Positions 36,768 to 46,256 of a DNA stretch of 64,000 bases are shown in pieces. The notes below the pieces were generated by a model. The model was not told where the DNA came from. It searched no databases and saw only the letters and a list, made by a program, of their open reading frames with translations. Source of the DNA: Sphingopyxis jiangsuensis. Its GTDB lineage: Bacteria > Pseudomonadota > Alphaproteobacteria > Sphingomonadales > Sphingomonadaceae. The number at the start of each line of letters is the position of its first letter. The first letter of the stretch is position 1. The DNA lies in NCBI RefSeq assembly GCF_016734905.1, contig NZ_JAERPO010000001.1, positions 496,001 through 560,000 on the forward strand, given 5' to 3'. The translations under genes were made by a program, and so were the position numbers.

Positions 36768-38440
36768 GGCGCGATGGTCGCGGGAGTCAGCCCGTCGCGC
36801 AGCTTCGCCTCGATCCGCGTCGCCGCATCGGCGTCGGCGAGCAGCGCGGCGGCGCGCCACACATAGCGCGCCTGGAATTTGCGTCCCGCCTCCCAATAGG
36901 CGTCGCCCAGATGCTCGACGATCACCGCATTGGTCGGCTCGCCCAACTGCGCCCGTTCGAGGAGCGGCACCGCTTCGTCGACGCGCCCGGTGAGGAAATA
37001 GGCCCAGCCCAGCGAGTCGGTGATCGCCGCATTGGTCGGCTGCTGCTCCCACGCCATCTTGATGCGCGCGAGCGATTGCTCGACATTCTGACGGCGTTCG
37101 AGCGCCGAATAGCCCACATAGTTCAGTATCTGCGCGTCCGACGGCCGCAAGGCGACGGCGCGTTCGAGGAGCGGTGCGGCGCCTTCCCAATCGTCGGCTT
37201 CGAGCAGAAGTTCGGCGCGCGCCACCAGCAAGGTCGCGCGCAGCGCCATATCGTCATCGCCATCGCCCAGCGTCGCTTCGATTCCCGCATAGGCGCGGGC
37301 GGCCGCGTCGGCGTCTTTGGCGCGCCGCGCAAGGTCGGCGAAGCGGACATAGAGGCTGCGCGCACGCGGCGATTGCGCCGCCGCTTCTTCGGCAATGGGC
37401 AGCGCCGCGGCAAAATCGCCCGCTTCGGCAAGCAGTTCGGCGCGCCGCATCGCGAGCACGCGCGGCGTTGTTCCGCCACGCGGCGCGGCAGTGAGCGCGA
37501 GCGCGTCGGACGCCTGTTCGTTCGCCGCCAGCGCTTCGACCAGTGTCGTGCGCACCAGCCAGTCGCCATCGTTCAGCCAAAAGGCGGCGCGCGCGAACAT
37601 CAGCGGAACCTTGGGATTGGCATTCGGCGTGCGCGCCAGTCCGTCGGCGAGCAGGGCGAGCCAGAGCGCGGCACCTGCGCGCGGTGTCGCGACCGATTGG
37701 TCGGGTAGCAGCAGCAGCGGGTCTTCGCGCGCGCCCGCGGCCAGCGCAATCCGCTTTCGCAGCCGCTCGGCGGCGTCGGCCTGCCCCGATTGATCGAGGG
37801 TGGCTGCAACGCGCAGCGCGACGACCTGGCTCGTGCGATCGGTCAGGACAATCGCGTCGATCAGCCGCAACGCCTCGGCCGTATCGCGCACGGCGAGCCG
37901 GACGAGCGCCGCCTCGAGCGCAAGCGCGGGTTCGGTACGCGCCGGTCCGCTGGCCGCAAGCAGATGGCGGTGCGGCATTTTTTGGCGCGCGCCAACGTCG
38001 ATCCATGCGTTGAAGCTGGGTTCGATCAATTGCGCGATCACATCGCCGCCCGATTTGTCGGACCGTCCGCGCAAATAACCGCGCGCGGCGGCCCAATCCG
38101 ACCGGCGCATCGCATCGACCAGCAGTACGAGCTGCGCGTCGAAACGGCGCTCGCCCTCATTCCAGAGCTGCGACGCGGCATTGCGCGCGGCCGCCAGATC
38201 GCCCGCCTCGATCGCCTGTTCCAGCATCCGGCGGCGCACACCGGGTAGCTCCGGGGCGTGGGATGCCAGCGCCGACAGCGCCGACAGCGCTTCCGCAGGC
38301 TCGCTGTTTTCTTCCGCGATTCGCGCGCGGACCAGCGCATTGAGCGCAGCGTTGCTGTCGTCGGCCGCCGACGCCGCGCTCGGCGCCGCAACGATCATGG
38401 CCAGTGCGGCGGCCGGGACGAATTTACATATTCGGATAAT
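36764..38440 (-). CDS. Exported TPR-repeat protein, probable ATT start codon
   Basis: A 558-residue protein of TPR/SEL1-like helical repeats, probably periplasmic. Helical pairs with the Trp/Leu/Ala pattern run through most of it (for example PTNAAITDSLGWAYFLTGR and LRPSDAQILNYVGYSALERR). The frame has no ATG, GTG or TTG at the right place; the best start is ATT at 38440, with GGAGG 5 bases before it, giving a signal peptide opening with a basic IIRICK segment and ending near SAASAAD. The next ATG (38398) would begin inside that signal. Function unknown; TPRs bind proteins. Confidence 0.83.
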   Translation of the reverse strand: MIRICKFVPAAALAMIVAAPSAASAADDSNAALNALVRARIAEENSEPAEALSALSALASHAPELPGVRRRMLEQAIEAGDLAAARNAASQLWNEGERRFDAQLVLLVDAMRRSDWAAARGYLRGRSDKSGGDVIAQLIEPSFNAWIDVGARQKMPHRHLLAASGPARTEPALALEAALVRLAVRDTAEALRLIDAIVLTDRTSQVVALRVAATLDQSGQADAAERLRKRIALAAGAREDPLLLLPDQSVATPRAGAALWLALLADGLARTPNANPKVPLMFARAAFWLNDGDWLVRTTLVEALAANEQASDALALTAAPRGGTTPRVLAMRRAELLAEAGDFAAALPIAEEAAAQSPRARSLYVRFADLARRAKDADAAARAYAGIEATLGDGDDDMALRATLLVARAELLLEADDWEGAAPLLERAVALRPSDAQILNYVGYSALERRQNVEQSLARIKMAWEQQPTNAAITDSLGWAYFLTGRVDEAVPLLERAQLGEPTNAVIVEHLGDAYWEAGRKFQARYVWRAAALLADADAATRIEAKLRDGLTPATIAP

Positions 38441-40079
38441 TGGGGCCTCCGCCGCCTTCGGGAGTGACCCAGTTGATATTCTGGGTCGGGTCCTTGATGT
38501 CGCACGTCTTGCAGTGGACGCAATTCTGCGCGTTGATGACGAATTTGGGATCGCCCTCTTCCTCGCAGACGATCTCATACACACCCGCGGGGCAATAGCG
38601 CTGCGCGGGCTCGTCATAGAGCGGCAGATTATATTCGACCGGGATCGAGGGGTCCTTGAGTTGCAGGTGGACCGGCTGGTCTTCCTCATGATTGGTGTTC
38701 GACAGAAATACCGAGGACAGCCGGTCAAAGGTCAGAACGCCGTCGGGTTTCGGATAATCGGGTTTGGGCATCATGTCGGCACGATAGAGCGTGGTGTTGT
38801 CGGGATGATGCTTCATCGTGAACGGCACGCGGATACCGAAATTTTCCAGCCACATCGTAATTCCCGCGAGCATCGTTCCCGCAAGATCGCCCCATTTTTC
38901 GACGAGCGGCAGGACATTGCGGACGACGCTCAGCTCCTTCTTGACCCAGCTGTCGTCATACGCCGCCTGATAGGCGTCGAGCGTGTCGCTGCTGCGCCCC
39001 GCGCTCACCGCCGCAAATGCCGCTTCGGCCGCCATCATGCCCGACTTCATCGCGGTGTGCGTGCCCTTGATGCGCGGAACGTTCAGGAATCCGGCGCTGT
39101 CGCCAATCAGCGCGCCGCCCGGAAAAGCCAGCTTCGGCACCGACTGGTAGCCGCCGTCGCTGATCGCGCGCGCGCCATAGGAGACGCGCTTGCCGCCCTT
39201 CAATATCTTCGCAATCTCGGGGTGCGTCTTCCACTTCTGCATTTCCTGGAAGGGCGAGGTGTGCGGATTGCGATAGTTGAGCCAAGTCACGAAACCGAGG
39301 GCGACCTGTCCGTTCGCCTGGTGATACAGGAACCCGCCGCCGTTCGAATTTTCGTCGAGCGGCCAGCCCTGCGTGTGGATGACGCGGCCCGGCGCATGAT
39401 TCTCCGGGGCGATGTCCCAGAGTTCCTTGACGCCAAGGCCATAGACCTGCGGCTCGCAATCGGCGTCGAGGCCGAATTGCGGCTTGAGCATCTTGGTCAG
39501 ATGCCCGCGCACGCCTTCGCCGAAGAAGGTATATCTGGCATGGAGTTCCAGCCCCGGCGCATAGTCGGGCTTGCGGCTGCCGTCGCGCGCGATGCCCATG
39601 TCGCCCGTCGCAACGCCCTTCACCGAACCATCGTCGTTATAGAGGATTTCGGCCGCCGCGAATCCGGGAAAAATCTCGACGCCCAACCCTTCGGCCTGTT
39701 CGGCGAGCCAGCGGCAGAGATTGCCGAGGCTTCCGGTGTAGGTGCCTTCATTGTGCATGAAGCCCGGCGAGATGAAATCGGGCAGGCCATATTTCTTGGT
39801 CTTGGTGAGCACCCAATGCTGGTTGTCGTTCACCGGTACCTCGGCGAGCGGGCAACCGGACTCGCGCCAATCGGGGAGCAGTTCGTCGAGCGATTTGGGG
39901 TCGATCACCGCGCCCGACAAAATATGCGCGCCCACTTCGGACCCTTTTTCGAGGATGCAAACCGACAGTTCGCGTGCCGCCTCGTTCGCCAGTTGTTTGA
40001 GGCGGATCGCCGCCGAAAGTCCCGCCGGACCCGCGCCGACGATGACCACGTCATAGGGCATCGATTCCCGTTCGCTCAC
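38424..40079 (-). CDS. Electron transfer flavoprotein-ubiquinone oxidoreductase
   Basis: Passes electrons from electron transfer flavoprotein to ubiquinone, linking fatty-acid and amino-acid oxidation to respiration. It has 551 residues. FAD site VVIVGAGPAGLSAAI near residue 13; the C-terminal [4Fe-4S] ligands are in ENVHCKTCD-like NCVHCKTCDIKDPTQ near residue 527 with an upstream CPAGVY. A GTG at 40079 gives MSERESMPYDV; alternatives are ATG at 40061 and 40130. It overlaps the TPR protein by 17 bp. Confidence 0.95.
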   Translation of the reverse strand: MSERESMPYDVVIVGAGPAGLSAAIRLKQLANEAARELSVCILEKGSEVGAHILSGAVIDPKSLDELLPDWRESGCPLAEVPVNDNQHWVLTKTKKYGLPDFISPGFMHNEGTYTGSLGNLCRWLAEQAEGLGVEIFPGFAAAEILYNDDGSVKGVATGDMGIARDGSRKPDYAPGLELHARYTFFGEGVRGHLTKMLKPQFGLDADCEPQVYGLGVKELWDIAPENHAPGRVIHTQGWPLDENSNGGGFLYHQANGQVALGFVTWLNYRNPHTSPFQEMQKWKTHPEIAKILKGGKRVSYGARAISDGGYQSVPKLAFPGGALIGDSAGFLNVPRIKGTHTAMKSGMMAAEAAFAAVSAGRSSDTLDAYQAAYDDSWVKKELSVVRNVLPLVEKWGDLAGTMLAGITMWLENFGIRVPFTMKHHPDNTTLYRADMMPKPDYPKPDGVLTFDRLSSVFLSNTNHEEDQPVHLQLKDPSIPVEYNLPLYDEPAQRYCPAGVYEIVCEEEGDPKFVINAQNCVHCKTCDIKDPTQNINWVTPEGGGGPNYPNM

Positions 40080-40197
40080 CGCAAATACCTTTCTGCCGTC
40101 CCTGCACCGCTCATTCGTCGTAAGCGGCACTCATTTTGTCACGTATTGCGATGCCCGCCAATTGACGCGTCCGTCAACAGCCTGTTTGAATCAATTC

Positions 40198-40989
40198 ATG
40201 GGTGGGCGAAACCTTTTGCGCGCGGCGGAAAGCTATCACGACTGGTGGTCGCTCGCCGGTCTGGACGCGCTCGTCGGCGAAACGCCGGCGGGCTGGCTCG
40301 ATGCCGTCCCCCTTCCCGCGAACGATTCGGCGCGCAAGCAAACCCGCGAACCGGCGGCCGAGGCCGCGCCGCCGCCGCTTCCCGCCGCGCTGCAACGCCA
40401 GGCCGAAGCTGCGCCTGCCAAGCCCGCTGGTCCGGTCGACATTCCCGCCGAGTGGGAGGCCTTCTCGCGCTGGCTTGCCGAGCATCCCGATGTACCGGGC
40501 AGCCAATGGGACGCGCGCCGCGTGCTCCCCCAGGGCGAAGCGGGCGCCGCGCTGATGGTTCTCACCGCCTGGCCCGAAGTCGACGACCAGCGCGACGGGA
40601 CGCTCTTTGCGGGCGCAGCCGGCGGCCTGCTCGATGCGATGTTGCGGGCGATCGGCATGGCCCGCGCCGATTGCTATCTCGCCAGCCTCGCCGTCACCCG
40701 TCCTCCGGGCGGCCGATGCGACACCGGCGTCATGCCCGACCTCGACCGGTTGCTGTGGCACCATTTGCGCCTCGCCCGACCGCAGCGGCTGTTGCTCGTG
40801 GGGACAGAGGTCACGCGGATGGCGGCAAAGCTGGAGCTTGCCGATACGCGCGGAAAGTTACTCGAAATTAACCAAGATGGCGGAAGAGTGGAAGCAGTGG
40901 CGGTCGCCCACCCCGCCCTGCTCCTCGCGCGGCCCGTTCAGAAGGCCGCGGCATGGGACAGCCTGAAACTGTTCAACCAGGGACGTTGA
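40198..40989 (+). CDS. Degenerate uracil-DNA glycosylase superfamily protein
   Basis: A 263-residue protein that keeps the fold outline of family 4/5 uracil-DNA glycosylases: FAGAAGGLLDAMLRAIGM, YLASLAVTRPPGG and a C-terminal VAHPALLLARP. The usual GEAPG water-activating motif is replaced by LTAWPEVDDQ, and the four iron-sulfur cysteines are missing. The N-terminal 100 residues are Pro/Ala-rich. It may be an inactive or DNA-binding relative. It ends 3 bp before the lytic transglycosylase gene. TTG at 40162 is an in-frame alternative start. Confidence 0.72.
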   Translation: MGGRNLLRAAESYHDWWSLAGLDALVGETPAGWLDAVPLPANDSARKQTREPAAEAAPPPLPAALQRQAEAAPAKPAGPVDIPAEWEAFSRWLAEHPDVPGSQWDARRVLPQGEAGAALMVLTAWPEVDDQRDGTLFAGAAGGLLDAMLRAIGMARADCYLASLAVTRPPGGRCDTGVMPDLDRLLWHHLRLARPQRLLLVGTEVTRMAAKLELADTRGKLLEINQDGGRVEAVAVAHPALLLARPVQKAAAWDSLKLFNQGR

Positions 40990-40992
40990 CCG

Positions 40993-42747
40993 ATGATGAA
41001 ACGGACCAGCCTTTTCCTTTCCTGCGCAATCCTTGCCGCAGCAAACGCCGCGCCCGCGCGGGCGGTCGACGCGGGCGAACGCGATCTTGTCATCGCGCCG
41101 CAAACCGTGCCCGAAATCTTGTCGGCAAAGCAGAAACAGCATTATCGCGATGTCGTCGCGGCCATTCGCGGCCAGCGCTGGGTCGATGCCAAGGCGCTGC
41201 TTGCCGAGGACAAGGGCCCGCTCGACAATTTCCTGCGCGCCGAACTGCTCGTCGCGGCGAACAGCCCGCGCGCCGAGGTCGCCGACATCATGCCGATCCT
41301 GTCGCGCGCGCCCGACCTGCCGCAGGCGGCGCAGCTCGGCCGCCTCGCTGCAAAGCGCGGCGCGACCGACATACCGTCGTTGCCGCCGCAAATGCGGCTG
41401 AGCTGGGCGGGAAGCGCACCGCGCCGCATCGGCGCCGAAAGCGTCTATGACCCCTTCGCCGCGGGCCTTGCGAGCAGCATCCCGGAACGTATCAAGAATG
41501 ACGATCCGGCCGGCGCCGAAGCATTGCTCAACGCGGTCATCGACAAATTGTCGCCCGAATCGCGCGCCGAATGGACGCAAAAGGTCGCCTGGTCCTATTA
41601 TATCGAGAATGACGACGCCAACGCGCTGCGTCTTGCGACCGATTGCGTCGGCAACGGCGGCGCCTGGGCGGCTCATGGCGCATGGGTCCAGGGACTCGCA
41701 TCGTGGCGGCTCGGCGATTATCGCACCGCACTGACCGCCTTCGACCGCGTCGCGCGCGATGCGCCCGACAGCGAACTGCGCGCCGCCGCCCATTTCTGGG
41801 CGAGCCGCGCGGCGATGGCGGCGGGACAGCCCGCGCTCGTCCAGCCGCGCCTGCGCGCCGCGGCGGCGAATGAGGAAACGCTTTACGGTCTCCTCGCCGC
41901 CGAAACGCTCGGCCAGCCGGTGCAGCACCAGCAACAGAATGTGCGCCCCGACCGCCGCGCGTGGCGCGCGCTCGACGACCTTCCGAACATCCGCATCGCC
42001 ATCGCGCTCGCTGAAATCGGCGAGGACAAATATGCCGACGAGACGCTGCGCCACCAGGCGCGCATCGGGCGCGCCGAGCATCACGAACAGATACTCGGTA
42101 TCGCCGGTGCGCTGAACCTCCCCGAAACCCAGCTCTATCTCGCGCACAACACACCGCAGGGACGCAAGCTCGCCGCCGCTGCACGCTATCCGCAGCCCAA
42201 TTGGGAACCGGCCGGCGGCTGGCGGGTCGACCCCGCACTCGTATTCGCCCATACGCTTCAGGAATCGAGCTTCCGCCGCGCGGCGGTCAGCTCGGCCGGA
42301 GCGACCGGGCTGATGCAGGTGCGTCCCGGCACCGCACGCGACATCGTGCGCTGGGAAGGCGCGGTCGCCGCGCTCGGCGATCTCAAGACGCCCGCGGTCA
42401 ATATGGAACTCGGTCAGCGCTATTTGCAATATCTCAGCCGCGAACCGGCGACCGGAGGTCTGCTGCCAAAGGTCATCGCCGCGTACAACGCCGGCCCCGC
42501 GCCCGTCGCGCGCTGGCAGAGCGAGATTCGCGACAATGGCGACCCGCTGCTCTACATCGAATCGATCCCCTATTGGGAAACGCGCGGCTATGTCGGCATC
42601 GTGCTGCGCAATTACTGGATGTACGAGGCGCAGCAGGGCAAGCCCTCGGACAGCCGCGCCGCGCTCGCGCAGGGCAAATGGCCGCGCTTTCCCGATGGCA
42701 AGGATCGCACGCGGCTGAGCTGGGCGGGCGGCAGCAATGCCGATTGA
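40993..42747 (+). CDS. Soluble lytic murein transglycosylase (SLT domain)
   Basis: Cleaves peptidoglycan strands with formation of 1,6-anhydromuramyl ends, in the periplasm. It has 584 residues: signal peptide (about 1-24, AAPARAV), an alpha-superhelical U-domain with TPR-like repeats (about 50-400), and a C-terminal catalytic domain. Catalytic Glu is in [28 protein letters not shown] near residue 424, with AAYNAGP near residue 500, both diagnostic for SLT family 1. It overlaps the MoaB gene by 11 bp. Confidence 0.93.
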   Translation: MMKRTSLFLSCAILAAANAAPARAVDAGERDLVIAPQTVPEILSAKQKQHYRDVVAAIRGQRWVDAKALLAEDKGPLDNFLRAELLVAANSPRAEVADIMPILSRAPDLPQAAQLGRLAAKRGATDIPSLPPQMRLSWAGSAPRRIGAESVYDPFAAGLASSIPERIKNDDPAGAEALLNAVIDKLSPESRAEWTQKVAWSYYIENDDANALRLATDCVGNGGAWAAHGAWVQGLASWRLGDYRTALTAFDRVARDAPDSELRAAAHFWASRAAMAAGQPALVQPRLRAAAANEETLYGLLAAETLGQPVQHQQQNVRPDRRAWRALDDLPNIRIAIALAEIGEDKYADETLRHQARIGRAEHHEQILGIAGALNLPETQLYLAHNTPQGRKLAAAARYPQPNWEPAGGWRVDPALVFAHTLQESSFRRAAVSSAGATGLMQVRPGTARDIVRWEGAVAALGDLKTPAVNMELGQRYLQYLSREPATGGLLPKVIAAYNAGPAPVARWQSEIRDNGDPLLYIESIPYWETRGYVGIVLRNYWMYEAQQGKPSDSRAALAQGKWPRFPDGKDRTRLSWAGGSNAD

Positions 42748-43261
42748 CGACAGCCGGCCGTTCAAGCCGGTCCGCATCGCGCTTCTCACCATCTCGGACA
42801 GCCGCAGCGCAGCCGACGACCGCTCGGGCGACACGCTCGAACAATTGCTGGCCGAGGCGGGGCACATTCTTGCCGCGCGCGCGATCATCAAGGACGAGGC
42901 CGACCTGATCGTATCGCGCCTCCACAATTGGATCGACGATCCAGAGGTCGACGTCGTCATCACCACCGGCGGCACCGGCCTGACCGGCCGCGACGTCACG
43001 CCCGAGGCGCTGCACCGCCTCGACGGCAAGGACATACCGGGCTTTGGCGAGTTGTTCCGCTGGCTCAGCTATCAGAAGATCGGTACCTCGACGATCCAGT
43101 CGCGCGCCTGCGCGATCGTCGCGCGCGGCACCTATATCTTCGCGCTCCCCGGATCGACCGGCGCCGTCAAGGACGCGTGGGAGGGCATATTGGCGACCCA
43201 GCTCGACAGCCGCTACCGCCCGTGCAATTTCGTCGAACTGATGCCGCGCCTGACCGAATAG
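42737..43261 (+). CDS. moaB: MoaB-family molybdopterin adenylyltransferase-like protein
   Basis: A 174-residue MoaB/Mog-fold protein that would act on molybdopterin (adenylylation). It carries LLTISDSRS near residue 16, [19 protein letters not shown] near residue 75, and [17 protein letters not shown] near residue 138. Start ATG at 42737 overlaps the transglycosylase by 11 bp. No other molybdenum cofactor gene is in the window, so its dependence on the pathway is inferred. Confidence 0.9.
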   Translation: MPIDDSRPFKPVRIALLTISDSRSAADDRSGDTLEQLLAEAGHILAARAIIKDEADLIVSRLHNWIDDPEVDVVITTGGTGLTGRDVTPEALHRLDGKDIPGFGELFRWLSYQKIGTSTIQSRACAIVARGTYIFALPGSTGAVKDAWEGILATQLDSRYRPCNFVELMPRLTE

Positions 43262-43279
43262 TCGCGCTCCCTTCCTGTT

Positions 43280-43350
43280 CGTCACCCCGGACTTGATCCG
43301 GGGTCCAGCAACGCGAAAGGAATGGATGCCGGATCAAGTCCGGCATGACG
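43280..43350. repeat. Dispersed palindromic repeat, GGACTTGATCCGG family
   Basis: CGTCACCCCGGACTTGATCC, spacer, then GGATCAAGTCCGGCATGACG: a 71-base inverted repeat between moaB and the radical SAM gene. Its closest relative in the window is at 54640-54712. Confidence 0.8.
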
Positions 43351-43381
43351 AAGGCACCGGGTTGCATCCGAACCTCGATTT

Positions 43382-43396
43382 GTTCTTTATTTGTTC
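43382..43396 (+). promoter_or_regulatory. LexA-type SOS box (GTTC-N7-GTTC)
   Basis: The sequence GTTC TTTATTT GTTC is an exact match to the direct-repeat LexA operator known from alphaproteobacteria. It lies 18 bases before the ATG of the radical SAM gene, where binding would block transcription. By chance an 8-base match would be expected about once or twice per window of this size on both strands, so its position is the main support. Confidence 0.65.
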
Positions 43397-43414
43397 TCAC
43401 TGGCTCGCTACATT

Positions 43415-44509
43415 ATGCGGGTGGAACAAGCCAAGCCCCTGCCCCCCATTTCCGGTCGCGGCGCCCCCACCAATTTGCGCCCGACGCGCACCGGCTCGCT
43501 CGCGCGCGAGGCCGATGGCGACTGGCTCGACCTCGCGCTCGACATCGACGGCGCGCCGCCGCCGCTGCGCACGACCGTCACCGCCGAACATCCCAGGACG
43601 ATCATCGCGCGCAACACGTCGCCCGACATCGGCTTCGACCGCTCGATCAACCCCTATCGTGGCTGCGAACATGGCTGCGTCTATTGCTACGCGCGTCCGA
43701 CGCATGCCTTTCACGACCTGTCGCCGGGGCTCGATTTCGAAAGCCGTCTCTTTGCCAAACCCGACGCTGCAAAGCTGCTGCGCGCCGAACTCGCGAAGAA
43801 GAATTACGATCCAGCCCCCCTCGCCATCGGCACCAACACCGACGGGTACCAACCGATCGAGCGCGAATGGGGCGTCACGCGGTCGGTGATCGAGGTGCTC
43901 GCCGAAACGCGCCACCCGCTGCTCATCACGACCAAGTCCGACCGCCTGCTCCGCGACCTCGACCTGCTCGCCGACATGGCGCGCGACAATCTGGTCGGCG
44001 TCGCGATTTCGGTGACGACGCTCGATCCCAAAATCGCACGCACCCTCGAACCGCGCGCACCGCACCCGCGGCGGCGCCTCGCCGCGATCCGCGCGCTTGT
44101 CGACGCGGGCATTCCGACGCAGGTCAACATCTCGCCGATCATTCCCGCGATCACCGATCACGAGATAGAGGCGATCGTGGCCGCCGCCGCAAGCGCGGGT
44201 GCGATCCGCGCTTCCTATATCCTGCTGCGCCTGCCGCACGAGGTCGCGCCGCTGTTCCGCGCCTGGCTCGACGCGCATTATCCCGACCGCGCCGACAAGG
44301 TGATGCACATGGTGCAGGACATTCGCGGCGGCCGCGACAACGACCCCGACTTCTTTTCGCGGATGAAGGGGCGCGGCGTCTGGGCGCAGCTCATCCGTAC
44401 CCGCGTCAAGCGCGCCGCGCGCGAACATGGCCTCGACAAAAGCTTCCCGCCGATCCGCAGCGACCTCTTCCGCCCGCCCGAACGCGACGGGCAGATGGAG
44501 TTGTTCTAG
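43415..44509 (+). CDS. PA0069-family radical SAM protein (SplB-like)
   Basis: A 364-residue radical SAM enzyme. The [4Fe-4S] motif CEHGCVYCYARP near residue 84 sits in NPYRGCEHGC; the family is COG1533, with spore photoproduct lyase as a distant relative. The start at 43415 (MRVEQAKPLPPISGRGAP) is chosen over 43391. The LexA box immediately upstream suggests SOS induction and thus DNA damage work, but no substrate is known. It ends 44 bp before the acyl-CoA synthetase on the other strand; the C-terminus has a well-conserved GQMELF end. Confidence 0.85.
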   Translation: MRVEQAKPLPPISGRGAPTNLRPTRTGSLAREADGDWLDLALDIDGAPPPLRTTVTAEHPRTIIARNTSPDIGFDRSINPYRGCEHGCVYCYARPTHAFHDLSPGLDFESRLFAKPDAAKLLRAELAKKNYDPAPLAIGTNTDGYQPIEREWGVTRSVIEVLAETRHPLLITTKSDRLLRDLDLLADMARDNLVGVAISVTTLDPKIARTLEPRAPHPRRRLAAIRALVDAGIPTQVNISPIIPAITDHEIEAIVAAAASAGAIRASYILLRLPHEVAPLFRAWLDAHYPDRADKVMHMVQDIRGGRDNDPDFFSRMKGRGVWAQLIRTRVKRAAREHGLDKSFPPIRSDLFRPPERDGQMELF

Positions 44510-44526
44510 CGTCAGGACCCTAAGAG

Positions 44527-44556
44527 TCGTCGCCCCCGCCAAGGCGGGGAGCTCAC
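44527..44556. repeat. Short dispersed palindrome, GTCGTCGCCCCCGCC type
   Basis: GTCGTCGCCCCCGCC followed by AGGCGGGGAGCTCACG, a partial half-repeat related to the larger copy at 58271-58345. It lies between the convergent radical SAM and acyl-CoA synthetase genes and touches the latter's stop. Confidence 0.55.
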
Positions 44557-46157
44557 GCCTCCGCCAGCGACTTCAGCTTGTAATCCTTATACTCGTCGCG
44601 GATCTGGCGTTTCAAAATCTTGCCCGTCGCGGTGTGCGGAAGCTCATCGACAAAGACGATTTCGTCGGGCAGCCACCATTTGGCCACCTTGTCCTTCAGA
44701 TAGTCGAGGATCGCCGCCTCGCTCGTCTCCGCGCCCGGCTTGCGGACGATCAGCAATATCGGGCGCTCGTCCCATTTCGGGTGATAGACGCCGACCGCAG
44801 CCGCCTCCTGCACCCCCGGCGCGCCGACCGCCGCATTTTCGAGTTCGATCGAGCTGATCCACTCGCCGCCCGATTTGATGACGTCCTTCGCACGGTCGGT
44901 GATCTGCATGACGCCGTCGGGGTGGAGGACCGACACGTCGCCCGTGTCGAACCATCCGTCGGCGTCGGCGGCGTCGGTGTCGGCCTTGAAATAGCGCTGG
45001 ATGATCCACGGTCCGCGGCACTGCAATCGCCCGCTCGTCTCGCCGTCGCGCGGCAGCACATTTCCTTCGTCGTCGACGATGCGCAGTTCGACCCCGAACG
45101 GCGGGCAGCCCTGGCGGCAGATGATGTCGACCTGTTCGTCGAAACCCAGCGCGTCCCAGTTCCACGGACGCTTGCCCATCGTCCCGATCGGGCTCGTCTC
45201 GGTCATCCCCCACGCGTGGCCGACATAGACCCCCGCCTTCATGAAACGCTCGATCATCGCGCGCGGCGCCGCCGATCCGCCGATGATGACGTGACGCAGC
45301 GCGCCATAGTCCATCCCCGTCGCATCCATATGCGCGAACATCGCGATCCACACGGTCGGGACCCCCGCGCTGTGCGTGACCCCCTCCTCGTGCATCAGGT
45401 CGCACAGCACCTGCGCGTCGTTGGTCGCCGAAAAGACAAGCTTCGCCCCGACGACCGCCGCGGCATAGGGAATGCCCCAGCTATTCGCATGGAACATCGG
45501 CACGATCGGCAGGATCACCGACCGCGCCGACAGGTCGAACGCGTCGGGCTGCACCTCGGTCACCGCATGGATGACGTTCGAGCGATGCTCATAGAGCACC
45601 CCCTTCGGATTGCCGGTGGTGCCGCTGGTATAACAAAGCCCGACCGGATCGCGTTCGCCCAGTTCCGCCCATTCGAAACTGCCGTCTTCGGCATCGACCA
45701 GGTCGCGGTAGGAGAGATAGCCCTCGCGCGCCGGCGCGTCGAACAGGATGAAATGCTCGATCGTCGTGAGCTGGTCGCGCAGCCGCTCGACGATCGGCAG
45801 AAAGGCCGCGTCGAACAGCAGCACGCGATCCTCGGCATGGTTGCAGATATAGACGAGCTGCTCGTCGAACAGCCGCGGATTGACCGTGTGGAGGACGCCG
45901 CCAATCCCGGCCACCCCGTACCAGCTGACGAGATGATGCGCATGATTCATCGCGAGCGTCGCGATCCGGTCGCCCTTCTTCATCCCCAGCTTGAGCATCG
46001 CGGCCGAAAAGCGGCGCGCTTCGACGCCGACCTCGCCCCAGTTGGTTCGCGTCAGACTGCCGTCAGCCCAGCGGGTAACGATCTCGCGCTCGCCATGTTC
46101 GCGCGCGGCGTGGTCGATCAGGCTCGTGACGAGCAGCGGCTGGCCCTGCATTCCCAT
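44553..46157 (-). CDS. Medium/long-chain fatty acid acyl-CoA synthetase
   Basis: AMP-forming ligase of 534 residues. ATP-binding motif [14 protein letters not shown] near residue 176; AGVPTVW near 275 and [12 protein letters not shown] near 320; hinge-region [15 protein letters not shown] near 408, and catalytic C-terminal Lys in [14 protein letters not shown] near 513. The substrate chain length cannot be read with certainty; family members act on medium or long fatty acids. It is transcribed alone on the minus strand, next to dnaE, 99 bp apart. Confidence 0.92.
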   Translation of the reverse strand: MGMQGQPLLVTSLIDHAAREHGEREIVTRWADGSLTRTNWGEVGVEARRFSAAMLKLGMKKGDRIATLAMNHAHHLVSWYGVAGIGGVLHTVNPRLFDEQLVYICNHAEDRVLLFDAAFLPIVERLRDQLTTIEHFILFDAPAREGYLSYRDLVDAEDGSFEWAELGERDPVGLCYTSGTTGNPKGVLYEHRSNVIHAVTEVQPDAFDLSARSVILPIVPMFHANSWGIPYAAAVVGAKLVFSATNDAQVLCDLMHEEGVTHSAGVPTVWIAMFAHMDATGMDYGALRHVIIGGSAAPRAMIERFMKAGVYVGHAWGMTETSPIGTMGKRPWNWDALGFDEQVDIICRQGCPPFGVELRIVDDEGNVLPRDGETSGRLQCRGPWIIQRYFKADTDAADADGWFDTGDVSVLHPDGVMQITDRAKDVIKSGGEWISSIELENAAVGAPGVQEAAAVGVYHPKWDERPILLIVRKPGAETSEAAILDYLKDKVAKWWLPDEIVFVDELPHTATGKILKRQIRDEYKDYKLKSLAEA

Positions 46158-46256
46158 TATGACATCCTCTTCCTTGTTTTGACCAAGGATAGGAGCGCCG
46201 AAGGAGATGTGGCAAGGGGCGTTATGCGGCGGCCGCGTGGGGCAGGCTCGACCGTT

